NCBI GenBank assembly: GCA_905147135.1
Contig: LR990058.1
Coordinates: 14,793,349-14,857,348 of the forward strand
Direction: 5' to 3'
Origin: Blastobasis lacticolella
Lineage: Eukaryota; Arthropoda; Insecta; Lepidoptera; Blastobasidae
DNA length: 64,000 nt
The notes beneath the pieces were generated by a model. The model saw nothing but the letters and a program-made list of their open reading frames with translations. It was not told the origin of the DNA and made no database searches. This document shows, piece after piece, positions 33,110 through 45,717 of this stretch. The translations under genes and the position numbers were made by a program. How positions within the stretch are numbered: the stretch's first letter is position 1; the number at the start of each line of letters is the position of its first letter.

Positions 33110-33720
33110 ATCACATCAATGCCGTCTTCCCATAGTCTACCCTACGACCACCCTTATAGTTTTTTATACCTCTTAAGGTGGCAAACGAGTGCCAGCCGGC
33201 TGATAGTAAGGGTCAATCCCGGCTTCTGTCAGGACCCCCTTTCCTGCCTTTCTTTCGCACTTTGCTTGATCTTCGGCATACTCGCAGCGTAATTCATAGC
33301 TTCTTGGGTCTCCCGCAGGATCTCTTTTCCTTTAGGCACCTATTTCCTACATATTATGGGTCTATTTTACAGGGCCTTGGGGTGAACCCAACGCAGCACG
33401 TGACAAAACCAGCGCAGATGACTCTCCTCTATCCTATCCGCGAAGTCTACACTTCAAGGTTGCCACGGATGTACTCGTTACGCACTCGGTTAAGGCGCGT
33501 AACACCGCGAACTCTCCATCTTCGTCCTAGCACTTATCCCGGCCACTGCCAGGGACCGCTTTCCTGCTCATTCTTCTCAACTTCGCCCTGTCTTCAGCAT
33601 CCTCGCGTCGAAGGCCGTTGGCTCTCGCATCCGACTCAGCAATGTCAATCCATCGCTTCTTGGGCCATCCACAGGGCCTCTTTCCTGATACCGGCAGGCA
33701 CTACGAAGTGTCACGCGAAT
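33110..33720 (-). repeat. RTE-type LINE fragments, rearranged
   Basis: The - strand near 33690-33590 reads PKKRWIDIAESDARANGLRR and then EDRAKLRRMSRKA, the RTE ORF end. Further scraps of the same 3' region ('cggcttctgtcaggaccccc', 'cggccactgccagggaccgc') repeat at 33217 and 33540, indicating at least two overlapping copies. Confidence 0.6.
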
Positions 33721-34198
33721 ATCAGCCTCAATCCCCGTTACGATTTCGATTGCATTGGTTTGGCACCATAAATGGATTTGTTTGAATATTGAACTGTTTA
33801 TCGGCAAAGTTTATAGCGCGGTTTTCTTTTAACAATTAACGAATTCCGTTAAGATTTGATACCAAAATTATATCTGATTTAAAGAGATGATAGCTTTAAA
33901 TGAATTGCGATATCCTCGTGGCTTCCATTCCTCATGGACGGTTCCTATCCGATCCCATTTCGAGATTCGATGAATCCCTCGGGATTCCTTTGGATTGATT
34001 TTCGGGATTTTAATATCTGCTCTGGAGGTTCGTGTTTAAAGCTTCCTTCAAACCAACACGGTCAACAGCTTACGGCCATAGTGGCGATCAGTTGTGTTCG
34101 CTTGTAATGTGTGAGGTTTCAAACAGATGCGTGCACGCAACCAGTACCATTCGGTGATCGCTACCGCAGGCGCAGGCTGGACGTTAGCAGCTTGATTT

Positions 34199-34335
34199 CG
34201 TTTAGTCTCAAAATGTCCCAGTTGCAAAATGTCCACTGGTAAAAAAATGTCCAAGTCGCAAAATGTCCAGGTTGCATAATGTCCACTTTTTTTTACCAGT
34301 GGACATTTTGCAACTGGGACAGTTTGAGACTAAAC
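34199..34335. mobile_element. 137-bp foldback element with 9-bp target duplication
   Basis: GCTTGATTT at 34190-34198 is repeated at 34336-34344. The arms begin GTTTAGTCTCAAAATGTCCC at 34200 and are inverted from 34335 for about 50 bp. The word 'aaaatgtcc' with 'gttgca' recurs several times inside. Long terminal arms plus a 9-bp duplication fit a Mutator-like foldback MITE. Confidence 0.7.
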
Positions 34336-34344
34336 GCTTGATTT

Positions 34345-35420
34345 TTAGCAGATTATTATTTATTTATTGTGCCAAGAAACAGGTTACAGCAGTATAGAAG
34401 CCCTGGAGGTCAATGGTCATGTCCTGGCGAGTCTGAAAAAAAACTTGGCGACTAAAAGCAGAATAGGACAGATCTAGTGATCCGTTTTTATCTAGGTACT
34501 TTCTAGTATGCGTAGGTACTCTATTCTGTCGCCAGCTCGTAAAATCCATTAAAACCGCAGCTAGAGAATCACAATGAACGGAGTTTGATCCGCTTCGGGT
34601 TTTCAATTTGACTTTGAGTAATGCCCTAGCTCCGCTGAACGTTGTATGAATGAGAGCGGTAGACGAGCGTTTAAGATTCGTTCGTTGAAATCAGATTTTG
34701 ATATTTAACTGTCCGAGATCGATCTATCTAAAATTTTCAATAAAGTGCGACAAAGATAATGTTATTGTCTTTTCGACGCATAAAATAAAAAACGCAAAAC
34801 ACCTACAGTACGCAAAATGCCTATATGTAGGTATGAAAGGTAACACTTTAACCTACCCACTATCAGTATGACATAAGCTAGCGTCACTATGGATGTGCGT
34901 TACAACCTGGCATAGCCCAAACTCTAAGTTAAATAAGGTAGGTTGAGGTGCCGTTGTGTGTATTGTTAGGCCTTGCGTCGTATGTTGGCAAATAGACGTT
35001 AATTTTCCCCAAGCCGTGTATAATTCGCACCTTTTAGTGACATTTTGATGATAATTCATACCTAGAGCTATAGCTTGGCCACATCTCCGTACCCTCAATC
35101 GAATTCTACGCAAACGAAACCACAGGAAAAAGCTACTAAACACGGAAACAACGTGAAGAAACGACACGACTCACGATATTTTTCTACCTACTGTATTTCT
35201 TTTTACATGCAATAAAGAGTTTACATACATACATACATAAATACTCACAAACAGTTGCCCGTCTGCACCAGACACCAATCTGAATCGTTGATTGATACAT
35301 CGGAACGGCGTGTAAAATCGTAGATTACAACAGCGGAGCCAGTTTTAACTGCACTTTTGCAGACGTTACTTTTGCAGTCAAGTTCTCAAAGAAGCATTTG
35401 TTGGATGTTTTCCCTATTGA
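34345..35420. other. Retroelement 3' scrap, then unassigned
   Basis: 'tatttattgtgccaagaaac' at 34353 resembles a LINE 3' end. (ACAT)n is at about 35221-35238. No gene recognised. Confidence 0.35.
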
Positions 35421-35423
35421 CCA

Positions 35424-35660
35424 CCTGAGTGGTTCAGTTGTTTGAAATGCCGGTTTGCCACGCAGAGGTCCCAAGTTCGATTCCCGGACGAGCAGAAATT
35501 GAAATGATGAATTTTAATTTCTGTTGTCTGGGTATAGTATGTATTCAAAAAAGTATATAAGTAGTTTATCAGTTATCATTTATACACATAAGCATACATA
35601 AGCTTTTCTTACTTTTGGGCTAGATGTCGCTGTGTGAATTTGTCCATAGCTAATTTATTT
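35424..35660 (+). repeat. SINE-B copy
   Basis: 'cacctgagtggttcagttgt', 'cccaagttcgattcccgg' and 'gggctagatgtcgctgtgtg'. Full length, with small deletions. Confidence 0.8.
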
Positions 35661-35921
35661 ATTTATTAACACAATAACAAACATTAGGGTACACAACAAA
35701 TATTTACAGAGACGAAAAATACAAAAAAAACTGCCCCTAAAACTGTTATTGACCGCTGCCCCCCGGAATGATACCAAGAAAGCTGGCTGCGTCGCCTCGT
35801 TCGATAGCAACACAAGCTAATATCCTATGTCCGAGGAGCGAGCCACCTCTTCGGTTACCTGTGATAATTACTAGGTTTTTACTTTTTTACATCATTCTTT
35901 ATAAATAAATAAATAATCGTG

Positions 35922-36090
35922 AACAAATTCACACAACGCCATCTACCCCCAAAGTAAGCAAAGCTTGTGTTATGGGTGCTAGATAACTGATAAACTACTT
36001 ATATATTTTTTTTAAATACATACTTATTATACATAGAACACCCAGACCCGAAACAGAAATTTAAATTCATCATTTCAATTTCTGCCCGGC
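35922..36090 (-). repeat. SINE-B copy, head truncated
   Basis: 'cacacaacgccatctacccc', 'gttatgggtgctagataact', 'cacccagacccgaaacagaa' and 'tttcaatttctgcccggc'. Confidence 0.8.
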
Positions 36091-36249
36091 TAATCTATTT
36101 ACCTATAAAGTAAATTTAATTAAGGGTAAAATCGGGTAAATTACCACATTCCATCAGGTGGTCAACTTGCCTATTTATCTGCCGTATAGCATAAAAAAAG
36201 ATCATCCGATTTTAAAGAGCGGTAGCCTTTTCACTAAGGGTGTCTTAAA

Positions 36250-36530
36250 GACATATACCGCTGAATACCGCAGCTAAACAATACTCTTTTAAATAGTGTT
36301 GTGTTTCTGCCGGTGAGTAAGGTTTCCAGTGCTCCATGGGGTGGGGATTTGGGGAACCGTGGCTTTGGCAGTGGAGTGGCATTTGCTTTTTGCTGCCAGA
36401 GCAACGTGTTGTAGAGGTGGGCAACGCATTGGCGATACTCTTAATATTGCTAATATCTATAGGCAGTGGTGACCACTTTTCAGCAGGTGGCCCGCTTGCC
36501 TGTTTGCCTACTGAATGACATAAAAAAATA
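36250..36530 (+). repeat. LINE 3' tail copy (ctccatgggg subtype)
   Basis: 'agtgctccatggggtgggga', 'gaggtgggcaacgcattggc' and 'ggtggcccgcttgcctgttt' with an A7 end. Close relatives are at 39790-40025 and 47610-47865; all three share 'aatagtnttgt.ttctgccgg'. Confidence 0.7.
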
Positions 36531-38609
36531 TACATATATAAGAAGAATTATTTAAATTATTTAAAAAAATTATTACAAAGGATCCCACGACACGATAATT
36601 TGCAATACAATTATATTTAACACAAAAATAACAGGAACCCAAATATCTGTTTGGAACGCCGTAATATGTGACATAACCGACAGGAGATATACATTAGATA
36701 TATCTAATCTCTCTCTCACAATGTACGAAGCACTAACTAGGTAATAGGACAAATAAACATCCATTCTTTAAATAATGAGTACAATAACGAAACAGTTTTA
36801 CGTCACAGTCTCAATGGTAACATGTGTATTGTGAAACGGCTCTGTTTCTTTCAGTGGATAAAGTAAATAGTGTGGCGAGAGGCTAGATGTCTATAAGACA
36901 GGGGGGGACTAAGGCGGGGCGTAGATTGTAATGTAATGTGAAAAATATTAAATCTTTTATTCCACACAAAAGTTCAGTTAACAATACAATCGAAATCTTT
37001 GTATATCGCTTAATCTCGTGAAATATTCTTGAAGCCTTTTTTAATTTAGAGTACGTTTATACGTTTTGTCTGCGATTTGTTTTTCTGTAGGTTTGTTTGT
37101 TAAAAAAAGTACCTACTGGTTACACTCAAGCGGGTTGAGGGCCTGGTGATCTGTAAGACACGGTTGGTTTTGTTTTATCTCGATATTGCGACGCAGTGAC
37201 CGTGACGCATGCAACTGCGTCGAAATATGTAGGTAAAATAGTACTAACCGTGGTGACAAACCCGATTATATGTGTGTTGATACAGTTGCTTTCTCCTTAT
37301 TTCATAATTTGCTTCAAATACAATAAAAAACAAATTATGTTGTAAAGATAAACCTGTCAAACAGGAGTCCGCACTTTATAGACCTGCCCGACAGATTACC
37401 AGTAACTTTAACCCCCCACTGGTCCCTTGCACCGGCCCTGTGCCCACATTACACGGCGGCCGCCGTGTGAACAAACCGCACTAACGAAGTGCCCCAGTGT
37501 CCGCGTCCCCTACAATTGAATTGAGACGTCACAGATCTAGAAAAAAATACGGACGCCAATCTACACTAGAGAGAAGTAAGGCATGCAAGGTGTGGCAATT
37601 TCTGAACAATTCATTTTGTTGTACATGACTTGCACATTTACACAGATACACCAGGGGCTGTATTTTACGAATAACTCATTTATTCGAGTCGAGTCGCAAC
37701 TTACCACAAGTGTGAAAGAGATAGGTAGCATATTCGCATGCGAATCTATTTCGAATGGTTCAAAAATACGGCGCCAGGTCTGGCAATCCGCAGCCATTTT
37801 GTTTGATATTGTACCGCGCTGTCACGCCGGTAAGTGTCGTACGCATACATATAAATGTACCGCCATTTTTATGCTTTACTCGTGATTTTAGAGAGTATCC
37901 GTCCATATTTCTTTCAGGTCCGTGTGAGACGTTGGGAAAAAATTTGTTATTCCTTATTTTCGTTATCTGGTCGCGTCGCCCGGAAAGAGGTTGCTGTTTT
38001 TGCGTGTCTCCCTACGCTGTCGTTTGTACGTTATCTTTTATATCGTTAAGATAATAAATAATACGTATAACTCAGACTGTGAGGGCCAAAAGGAAAAGTG
38101 ACTTTGATGTGGCTGAAAAGCGACACTGCCAAGAGGATGTATGGCGCCCTGGTTTTTGACTTATAGAACCCACATAAGAGGATATGTAAATGCTATCGCT
38201 ACGATAATTCTAAGTTTGGGTCATTATAACCCGCGTCACGAATGAAGAGACTTGTCAAATGACAGTGGAGGGGATTTCGCGCAGGAAAACCGAACCACGT
38301 GACCCGCCAAGTCTCTTCTTATTTGACACTAGCTATAAATATTTTTATTTTGCGCCACGGGCAAGCCAACGTTTTCTGGGTCACCTAAACCAAACCTATC
38401 GCTACGAAGTAGTATTTTTCGAGTAGATTAGAAATTCGATAGTCGATAAAGTTATTGGCTTTAACCCCCGTTTCCAAAGGGAGGTATGGTATTAACCGTT
38501 ACTCGCGGTTCTCACCCGTGCGCGCATTACGGGTCTCTATAATCATTCAACTGTCCCGCGCGATCCTTTTATTTTTCCAGGATAAAAACTACCCTATGAC
38601 AGTCGATAG
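36531..38609. other. No gene recognised
   Basis: Long stretch without exon signals that fit either host gene. There is a small GC-rich patch at 37430-37465 ('cacggcggccgccgtg', itself palindromic). The frames at 37583-38054 show no recognisable motif. Confidence 0.35.
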
Positions 38610-38685
38610 GCTGCGGTGTCTGCTTACCATCAGGCAGGCCGTAAGCTTTTTGCCACCTTGGTGGTATAAAAAAAGCCGTAGAAGA
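38610..38685 (+). repeat. LINE 3' tail scrap (accaaggtggcaaac family)
   Basis: 'ggctgcggtgtctgcttacc' and 'gccaccttggtggtataaaa', the opposite orientation of 53395 and 57665. Confidence 0.6.
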
Positions 38686-39055
38686 TGGATGTTTATAAGT
38701 TTGAACTTTAAAGTATAAGTTCACCCCCTGGACCAGTTGACCCAGGGCGTGGTCCACTATAAAAAGAAATGTACATGTCTGTTGCGTGATTCATTATGCG
38801 CGAAATTATGTTCGCTATGATTTATGCGAGAACAGAAATGTTGTTATCATGACGTCATTCGTATGTTGACGGCTGGACGCCCGACAAATCAAATGTTGTG
38901 ACGTCATTTCCGTCCACTATTTATACCTTGCACTATTTATAGGGTGACTTTATATCAATTCTTGATACCAAGGGGTATGCGTCTCACGATAACAAATATA
39001 TTTTACTATGGCACTAATACTGAAATCGCGAAAAAGAATCAGATAGGTATTTGAT

Positions 39056-39320
39056 ACATCATCATCATCATCACAGCCCGTAACAGTCCACTGCAGGACC
39101 AAGGGCCTCTCCCACGAAAGGGTAGGTTTTTACCATAATCTCCATGCTTGGCCGGCGAGTTGGAGATCGCAGTGTTATAAATATAACAATGGAAAACGCT
39201 GATGCCCATTTTAAAGCCTACGGGGACTTGTCGCCTTAAAAATTAGTCGCCTTGTGCGACATCCACGAGTGTCAGAGGTTTGTGCTATTCTACTCTGCCG
39301 GACACCACAGGGCCAATCGG
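39056..39320 (+). repeat. Dispersed repeat D copy
   Basis: (CAT)n then 'cacagcccgtaacagtccac', 'ggcgagttggagatcgcagt' and 'actctgccggacaccacagg'. Confidence 0.65.
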
Positions 39321-39369
39321 TATTTCATACATTTTGGCAGAATTCGTTTTCAATTTTGTATAAATCTAC

Positions 39370-39580
39370 TACTATACATAGTATAAAACAAAGTAGCTTT
39401 CCGCCGTGTCGGTCTCTAGACTTATATTTTTTAAACTACGCAACAGATTTTAATGCGGTTTTTAACAATATATAGAGTGATTCAAAAGGTAGGTTTATAA
39501 GCAAGAAAAAAAGTGTAGATAGGGGTAAAGTAGGTGTACGCGAACTAAGTCGCGCCTGGTCCACTAGTAAATAAATAAAT
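39370..39580 (-). repeat. Dispersed 'actagtggacc' repeat, reverse
   Basis: 'atacatagtataaaacaaag', 'acgcaacagattttaatgcg' and 'gcgcctggtccactagtaaa'. Confidence 0.65.
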
Positions 39581-39789
39581 AAATCTTTATTTACCAGAAA
39601 ATATTTCACAATTATGAAATATGGTTGAGGTATCAATTCATTTTATATTTTGTATCCCTGATTCCCAAAGTAGAAAAAGTCCTGTATCTTGGGAATCAGT
39701 TATGCGTCCATGGGTATCAATAGTTATACTTGTCCAATGACAACCATTATATTATTACATTTTAAAGGTAAAATGCGTGACGCTTTAAA

Positions 39790-40025
39790 TAATATCACAG
39801 CTAAATAATACTCTTTTAAATAGTATTGTTTTTCTGCCGGTGAGTAAGGTTTCCAGTGCTCCATGGGGTGGGGATTTGGGGAACCGTGGCTTTTGCCTTT
39901 TTGCTGCCAGAGGTGGGAACCCATTGGCGATACTCTTGGTGTTGCTAATGTCTATAGGCAGTGGTGACTACTTCCCATCAGGTGGCCCGCTTGCCTGTTT
40001 GCCTATCAAATGACAGAAAAAAAAA
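39790..40025 (+). repeat. LINE 3' tail copy (ctccatgggg subtype)
   Basis: Same subtype as 36250-36530, with a deletion around 'ggcttttgcctttttgctgc'. Ends in an A-rich tract. Confidence 0.7.
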
Positions 40026-40339
40026 TTTTTGATTGAAACAGCAGATTTTTTTTCTCATGGAACATTTAATTTTTTGTACTAAAATTGGCTTGTTATGTTA
40101 CACCTGCGAGGCATTCAATTATTCTAAACTGTTCATTACGTACTTAATAATATTGTCACGGGGTGCCGGCTCTAGAGGCTTCAACCAGTCTCAGGGTCCC
40201 CAGCGAAGACCTTTGTTAAGGATGCGCACTTAACGAGCGGCAAACTCGTTGTGATGCTGCAGTTCGACTAGCCTCAAAGTACGAAACGGTCACCCATCCA
40301 GTTCCCGAACATTCCCGGACGTGTGCACTTTATACACTT

Positions 40340-40885
<546 letters not shown>

Positions 40886-41960
40886 TACACTATTCGGCTT
40901 GTTTCTAACTTTTCAGATTTTTAATAGCAGTCGGGGTTTTTAGTTTTTGTACTACTTATTTTATTGAGATCGGAATTATGGCCTGCAACGCCAATCTGGA
41001 CGTCTAGTCGTTCGTGAAATAGACGCCATCTCCGCCTTAAATATATACATAGGTCATAACGCCACGCCCTTTTCCCATAGGGGAACTAATTTCCAGTATT
41101 ATAAATATATTTATTTCAAAACTTTATTGCACTAAAAATAATACAATTGGCGGACTTAAAGCCATCAAGGCTTTATCTACCAGTCAACCAGTAGGCCATG
41201 CGTAAAGCGAAAGAGTAGTATTATAGAGTAGAGTAGAGTAGTAGTTATTATAGTATATAGTATTATAATATATAGGAACTTAGTTGTCGCGATCAGTGTC
41301 ACTTCTGTTTCATCTGAAACCTCTTGCCAACTCTAGCGGAAAATGAAAGAACACGGGCGGGGTACCGCGAATGGGCGAATCGTCGCTCGCCAGAGACCGA
41401 TCCCCGGGAAATCGCTCACACCGCCTCAGCCCACATTCCACGGAATTGATTATCACAAATTACGTTATCGGGCTGTTTTGAACGGGGAACTTTCCCGGAA
41501 TACCTTCGGCTATTTTCCATGGACGGAAATGGAATGCCTATTGTTGACTGTCTGCGTAGTTGTTTGGGTTTGTTTTGTTTCTAATTGTGGACGAAGCGTT
41601 CGTTACTTAGTCGAATAATAAACGATCAATAGCTTCTCTGTATAATTTGTGTTGTTGTATCCGAATTTTGGTGGTTTGCTATCCGGTATTGGAGAGTCCT
41701 GTAGGGCGACTAATGTCATAGTGAGTTCCCCATAGACCATAGAAATGGGGCGGTGTGGTAAACTATGATAGTTCAAAATTCAAAAATTTCTTTATTGATT
41801 AGGACATTAAATATCTCATTCAATCGTCAAAAAGGAGGGGGGTAAGAAAGTAGGAAGGAAACACACAGTGACACGCTGACCGCTCTATGGCCGTAGATAA
41901 ACGTATCCCTCGCCAACCACGACCGCACCGTGCTCGACAAGGCCAGGCAGAGCCGGAACG
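40886..41960. other. Retroelement scrap and unassigned DNA
   Basis: 41110-41215 matches the 'cggacttaaagcc...ctaccagtcaaccag' LINE 3' family. (AGAGT)n is at 41217-41240. The 91-codon frame at 41343-41618 is not recognisable and lacks support. Confidence 0.4.
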
Positions 41961-41964
41961 CTAT

Positions 41965-42185
41965 ATTATATTCTATACATAGTATAAAACTTAGTCCCTT
42001 GCCGCCGTCTGTTCCTATGTATCTATATACGCTTAGATCTTTTAAACTACGCAACGGATTTTAATGCGGTTTTCAACTATAGATAGAGTGATTTAAGAGG
42101 AAGATCCATAAGCAAGAAAAAGAGGGTAGGACGGGGTAAAGTAGGTGTATGTGAACGAAATCGCGCCGGGTCCGCTCGTATAGAA
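41965..42185 (-). repeat. Dispersed 'actagtggacc' repeat, reverse
   Basis: 'atacatagtataaaacttag', 'cgcaacggattttaatgcgg' and 'gaaatcgcgccgggtccgct'. Confidence 0.65.
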
Positions 42186-42479
42186 TAAAATTATACACTT
42201 TTCAAGTTAGAAGGCATGATAGTCCATAGAGTAAATTGATACAATTTCCAAGAAATGAGCCGTGTCTGATGATGGCGGTATTAAATGTTAATGTCTTCAA
42301 TTAACCGACTGCACGCGATAAAGTCGTTTGCTTGTTTATTTTTGCCAGTCGCGTTTACGTTTCCAACCCCTTCTTTTCCGTGGTCCACCGATTTTATCCA
42401 TCTGAGGAGCTATTGGCTGTCTTAATGGGCAACTAAATATGTCACATTGATAATCGTACAGTAATCTAATTTGGTATTC

Positions 42480-42825
42480 GGAGCGTCGGTGGCCGAGTGG
42501 TTACGGTATCCGATTCGTAAGCGAGGGGTACCGGGTTCGAGTCCCACTGCGGCCATGTACCAATGACTCATTTCTGAGTTATGTACATTAGTTGAATACT
42601 AACCGACGCTCTTACGGTGAGGGAAACCATCGTGATGAATCCTGCACATTCAGGCGACTGAATGTGTAACCATGATCCAGTTTGGTCAGGTTGCCCTGGT
42701 AGCAGAGTCACGGAGGTGAGATGGCAGTTGCTCTACTGTAATTATCTGATCTACCAACTCCTGAATCATGGTCTAGGCAAACCTCGGGCCCTAACGGGAT
42801 ATTAACGCCAAGATGATTATTATCT
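42480..42825 (+). repeat. SINE-A, best full-length copy
   Basis: The tRNA-like head has the A-box 'ggtggccgagtggttacgg', a 7-nt loop around 'ttcgtaa', and the B-box 'ccgggttcgagtcccac'. The body is 'gctcttacggtgagggaaac', 'catgatccagtttggtcagg' and 'aacgccaagatgatta'. The loop would read CGT, so a tRNA-Thr-like source is possible. Confidence 0.87.
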
Positions 42826-42974
42826 AATCTAATTTGGTGTTCGCTATGGCTAGTGGCCAACGTAAAGGACGTAGTGTAGGACTATCAAATCCCACTTTTC
42901 TCCTTTTCCTACGTTCTCAACGGCTTAGCCGTCTTTATTGGCACCTTAGCGCTATAAAAAAGTTCAAAACTTAC

Positions 42975-43218
42975 CTCCAACATACTTCACGCCCGCCCAT
43001 ATCATGATCAGCGAGCTAACGTGGTGATAAACATGCAGGAAGGAGGCCTGGTCGTCCCTCTTCCTCAGTACGAAGAATATCGTGTCGGAGAGCTCTATCA
43101 GTTTGAGGACAATGGTCCACCACAGGAAGCGCAGCATCCGTACAGGCTCAGGGTTTAAGGAGTAGTCGGGCAGCATGCAGCCGAAGTGGTACGTCGTTGT
43201 CCAGCCCGAGGTCATTAT
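42975..43218 (-). CDS. ELOVL: ELOVL elongase, third exon with catalytic His box
   Basis: The - strand acceptor is 'aattgttccag' above 43218 and the donor is gtaagt below 42975. 244 nt, entering in phase 0 and ending one base into a Gly codon. It carries the core of the ELO domain: GWTTTYHFGCMLPDYS, then KLIELSDTIFFVLRK (the conserved K-x2-E-x2-DT-x-FFVLRK block, residues about 116-130) and the catalytic histidine box HVYHH (residues 139-143), ending GVKYVG. ELO proteins condense malonyl-CoA with long-chain acyl-CoA in the ER membrane. A Val after the first box His (HVxHH rather than HWYHH) points to the ELOVL1/4/7-like side of the family rather than ELOVL3/6. Confidence 0.97.
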
Positions 43219-43444
43219 CTGGAACAATTTTACATAATTACTAGACTGTGTCAGAATTAGTATGTCATATTTTTATAAAAATTGAGACACTTGAGACAGA
43301 GGATGCCGTAAAGATAGCTCTTTGGCGAGAATGGGACAAAATACCATCGCATTCGTGCAGCTAGCGAATCCTTCGGGACAGACTCGATGCTGTTATCCGC
43401 GCTTAAGGTGGCTACTTCGCTCAATAACCTATTTTTATAAAAAA

Positions 43445-43735
43445 ACTAGCTGACCCGGCAAACGTTGTTTTGCCATATAAATAATTTCCTGGATTGTATG
43501 TATTTTTGTATGTTGTATCATAAAAAAATAGAAATTAAAAATTTTGTCGAAAAAATTAAAAAAATAAATTTAGGGGTGGACTACCCCTAACATTTAGGGG
43601 ATGAAAAATAGATGTTGGCCGATTCTCATAGATACCGGATAAGCACAAAAAATTTCATCAAAATCGGTCAAGCCGTTTCGGAGGAGTATGGCAACGAAAA
43701 CTGTGACACGAGAATTTTATATATTAGATTATAAA
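43445..43735. repeat. Dispersed repeat ('agctgacccggcaaacgttg')
   Basis: 'actagctgacccggcaaacg' to 'acacgagaattttatatatt', including 'aaatcggtcaagccgtttcg'. This is a widespread arthropod repeat end and is related in layout to the actagtggaccc family. Confidence 0.6.
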
Positions 43736-44254
43736 AACCTTTTTTATTGGTACCTATACTGAGTAACAAAACTGTCAAAATTAAAGCATTTTCAATTAAA
43801 TAGAAACACTTCCGAGTTCCCAACCCTGTATTTGCGGGTGTATGCGTTACGAGCAAGCCACCTGACGTAGATAAACCCTTTATTTATGAGTATGTCCCTG
43901 TATTAGAAGACGGTGGCATAACACTCCTAGTAAACCTAGAAGCTTCGCCTAGCATAAACCTAGAATACATGCAGGTACGTCCTTCAAATTTGCTACACCT
44001 GTACGATCACACGGTACTTTGTGGACTACAAAGATGGCAGTTTTACCTAATGTGGGTGCAGGGAAACCTGCTTATTGTGGGGCCAATCCGTAGAAATATG
44101 CTGCTTTTTGTGAGGCTAATCCATAGAGGCTTAATTTTGAAATCTTCGTTTAATTTACAGTAACCAAAATTAATGTATGGTCTTAATTAGTAATTCAGTT
44201 TTCGCGTGGAAGAGTGTCAAAGAACTGGTAACATTACAAACTTGTAATATTACT
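43736..44254. other. No gene recognised
   Basis: The frame at 43969-44163 has no motif. Words like 'ggggccaatccgtagaaata' and 'gtgaggctaatccatagagg' are loosely repeated, suggesting an old tandem duplication. Confidence 0.35.
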
Positions 44255-44510
44255 AGTGACTTCGTTCACATGGCGTACTACCCCTAGCCCTACACTACAC
44301 CTACAGCTACCCTACATTTACTGTACGCCTACCCTAGTTTAGCCTACACCCACCCTTTCATTCTTGCATATTGACCTCCTGTTTCTTTTTTGAATGACGC
44401 TATGTATTGTTGAGAACCGCATTCAAATCCGTTGCGTAGTTTAAAAGGTCTAAGCGTACATAGATACTTAGGGACAGACGGCGGGAAGCGACTTTGATGT
44501 ATACTATGTA
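44255..44510 (+). repeat. Dispersed 'actagtgacttcg' repeat
   Basis: 'tactagtgacttcgttcaca', 'cctacactacacctacagct', 'gttgagaaccgcattcaaat' and 'gcgactttgatgtatactat'. It is cut near its 3' end by the foldback at 44511. Confidence 0.65.
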
Positions 44511-44906
44511 TATGTCGCAGCCATATGGTTAAATTACCCGGTTAGCTAAACGGCTAGCTTTTTGAGCAATTATTTAGTTGAAAATTTGCCAGTTTCATAA
44601 GATTTTTTTAGTGATGTTGAAAGAACGATATTGCCTCGAGTTAACGCAGCTCTTCCACACATTGTTCCAATGCTAACCTACCCACAATTACTTCAAAGTA
44701 TAATAATAGTTTGCATTAGGTTTCTATTCGGTTAGTTTAGGTTAGCATTATGACAATGAATGGAAGAGCTCCGTAAACTCGAGGCAATATCGTTCATTTG
44801 ACTTTACTTTCAAAGTTCATGAATTTGGCCAATTTTCAATTAAATAACTGCTTAAATAGCTAGCCGTTTAATTAACCGGCTAATTTAACCATTTGGCTGC
44901 GACATA
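44511..44906. mobile_element. 396-bp foldback MITE, likely TA target duplication
   Basis: TATGTCGCAGCCATATGGTT at 44511 is inverted at 44906, with similarity continuing for about 88 bp. A second inner inverted pair ('aacgatattgcctcgagtt' near 44620 and its complement near 44790) makes almost the whole element self-complementary. Flanks read ...gTA|element|TAaat. Confidence 0.7.
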
Positions 44907-45184
44907 TAAATAGTATCTCCTTTCTACATGAAAGAGGCGTGACATTAAAATACACATGTACATATGACCCGAAGCATAGCCTCCTTCATCTGCAAGCCAT
45001 GCGCAGAAGTTTGACAACGTCGCTTTTTTTAATTTTAGTGTATCTGAAAATTACTGTAGAACTTTCTTCGCGGTCGTCGTCGTTTAATGTTATTAGTTAT
45101 TTAAGTGATTGAGTATATGCATTAGTTAGATAATATGAAATTGGATAGATTCCTGTACTATTTACCTATCTACCTACTTGGATT

Positions 45185-45715
45185 ATATCCTATTACCCTA
45201 TTAATAATATAAATGCGAAAGTTTGAAAGGCTTGATAGAAGTTTGGATGGATGAATGTTACTTCATCATGCAAAATTTACCCAACAGATTTCAATGAAAT
45301 TTGGCAGTAATGTAGCATATAACCTAGAATAGTATATAGGCTATATTTAATCCCATAATTATTTGTGGTTCCCGCGGGCGCGGGTCTGGAACATTATCCT
45401 ACTAATACTATAAATGCGCAAGTTTGTGGGTATGTTTGTTACCTTTTCACGCCTTAACGGATGAACGGATTTGGATGAAATTTGGCAGTAATATAGCATG
45501 TAACCCAGAACAGTATATAGGCTATAATTTATTCTAAAATTAAATGTGGTTCCTGCGGGCGCGGGCCTGGAACGTTATCCTACTAATACTATAAATGCGA
45601 ATGTTTGTGGGTATATTTGTTACCTCTTCACGCCTAAACGGATGAACGGATTTGGATGAAATTTTGTAGGTAGCCAGGTTACCGCCTGGATTAAAACATA
45701 GGCTACTTTCTATTT
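45185..45715 (+). repeat. Tandem repeat of about 180-210 bp, nearly three copies
   Basis: 'cctactaatactataaatgc' occurs at about 45399 and 45580, with a more diverged copy starting at 45184. Each continues with 'gatgaaatttggcagtaat' or similar and 'gcgggcgcgggcctggaa'. It lies within the P-like element. Confidence 0.7.
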
Positions 45716-45717
45716 AA

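Noticed and set aside
41343..41618. 91-codon frame as a small secreted protein
   Set aside because: The hydrophobic stretch is at the C-terminal part, there is no family resemblance and no supporting gene signals.
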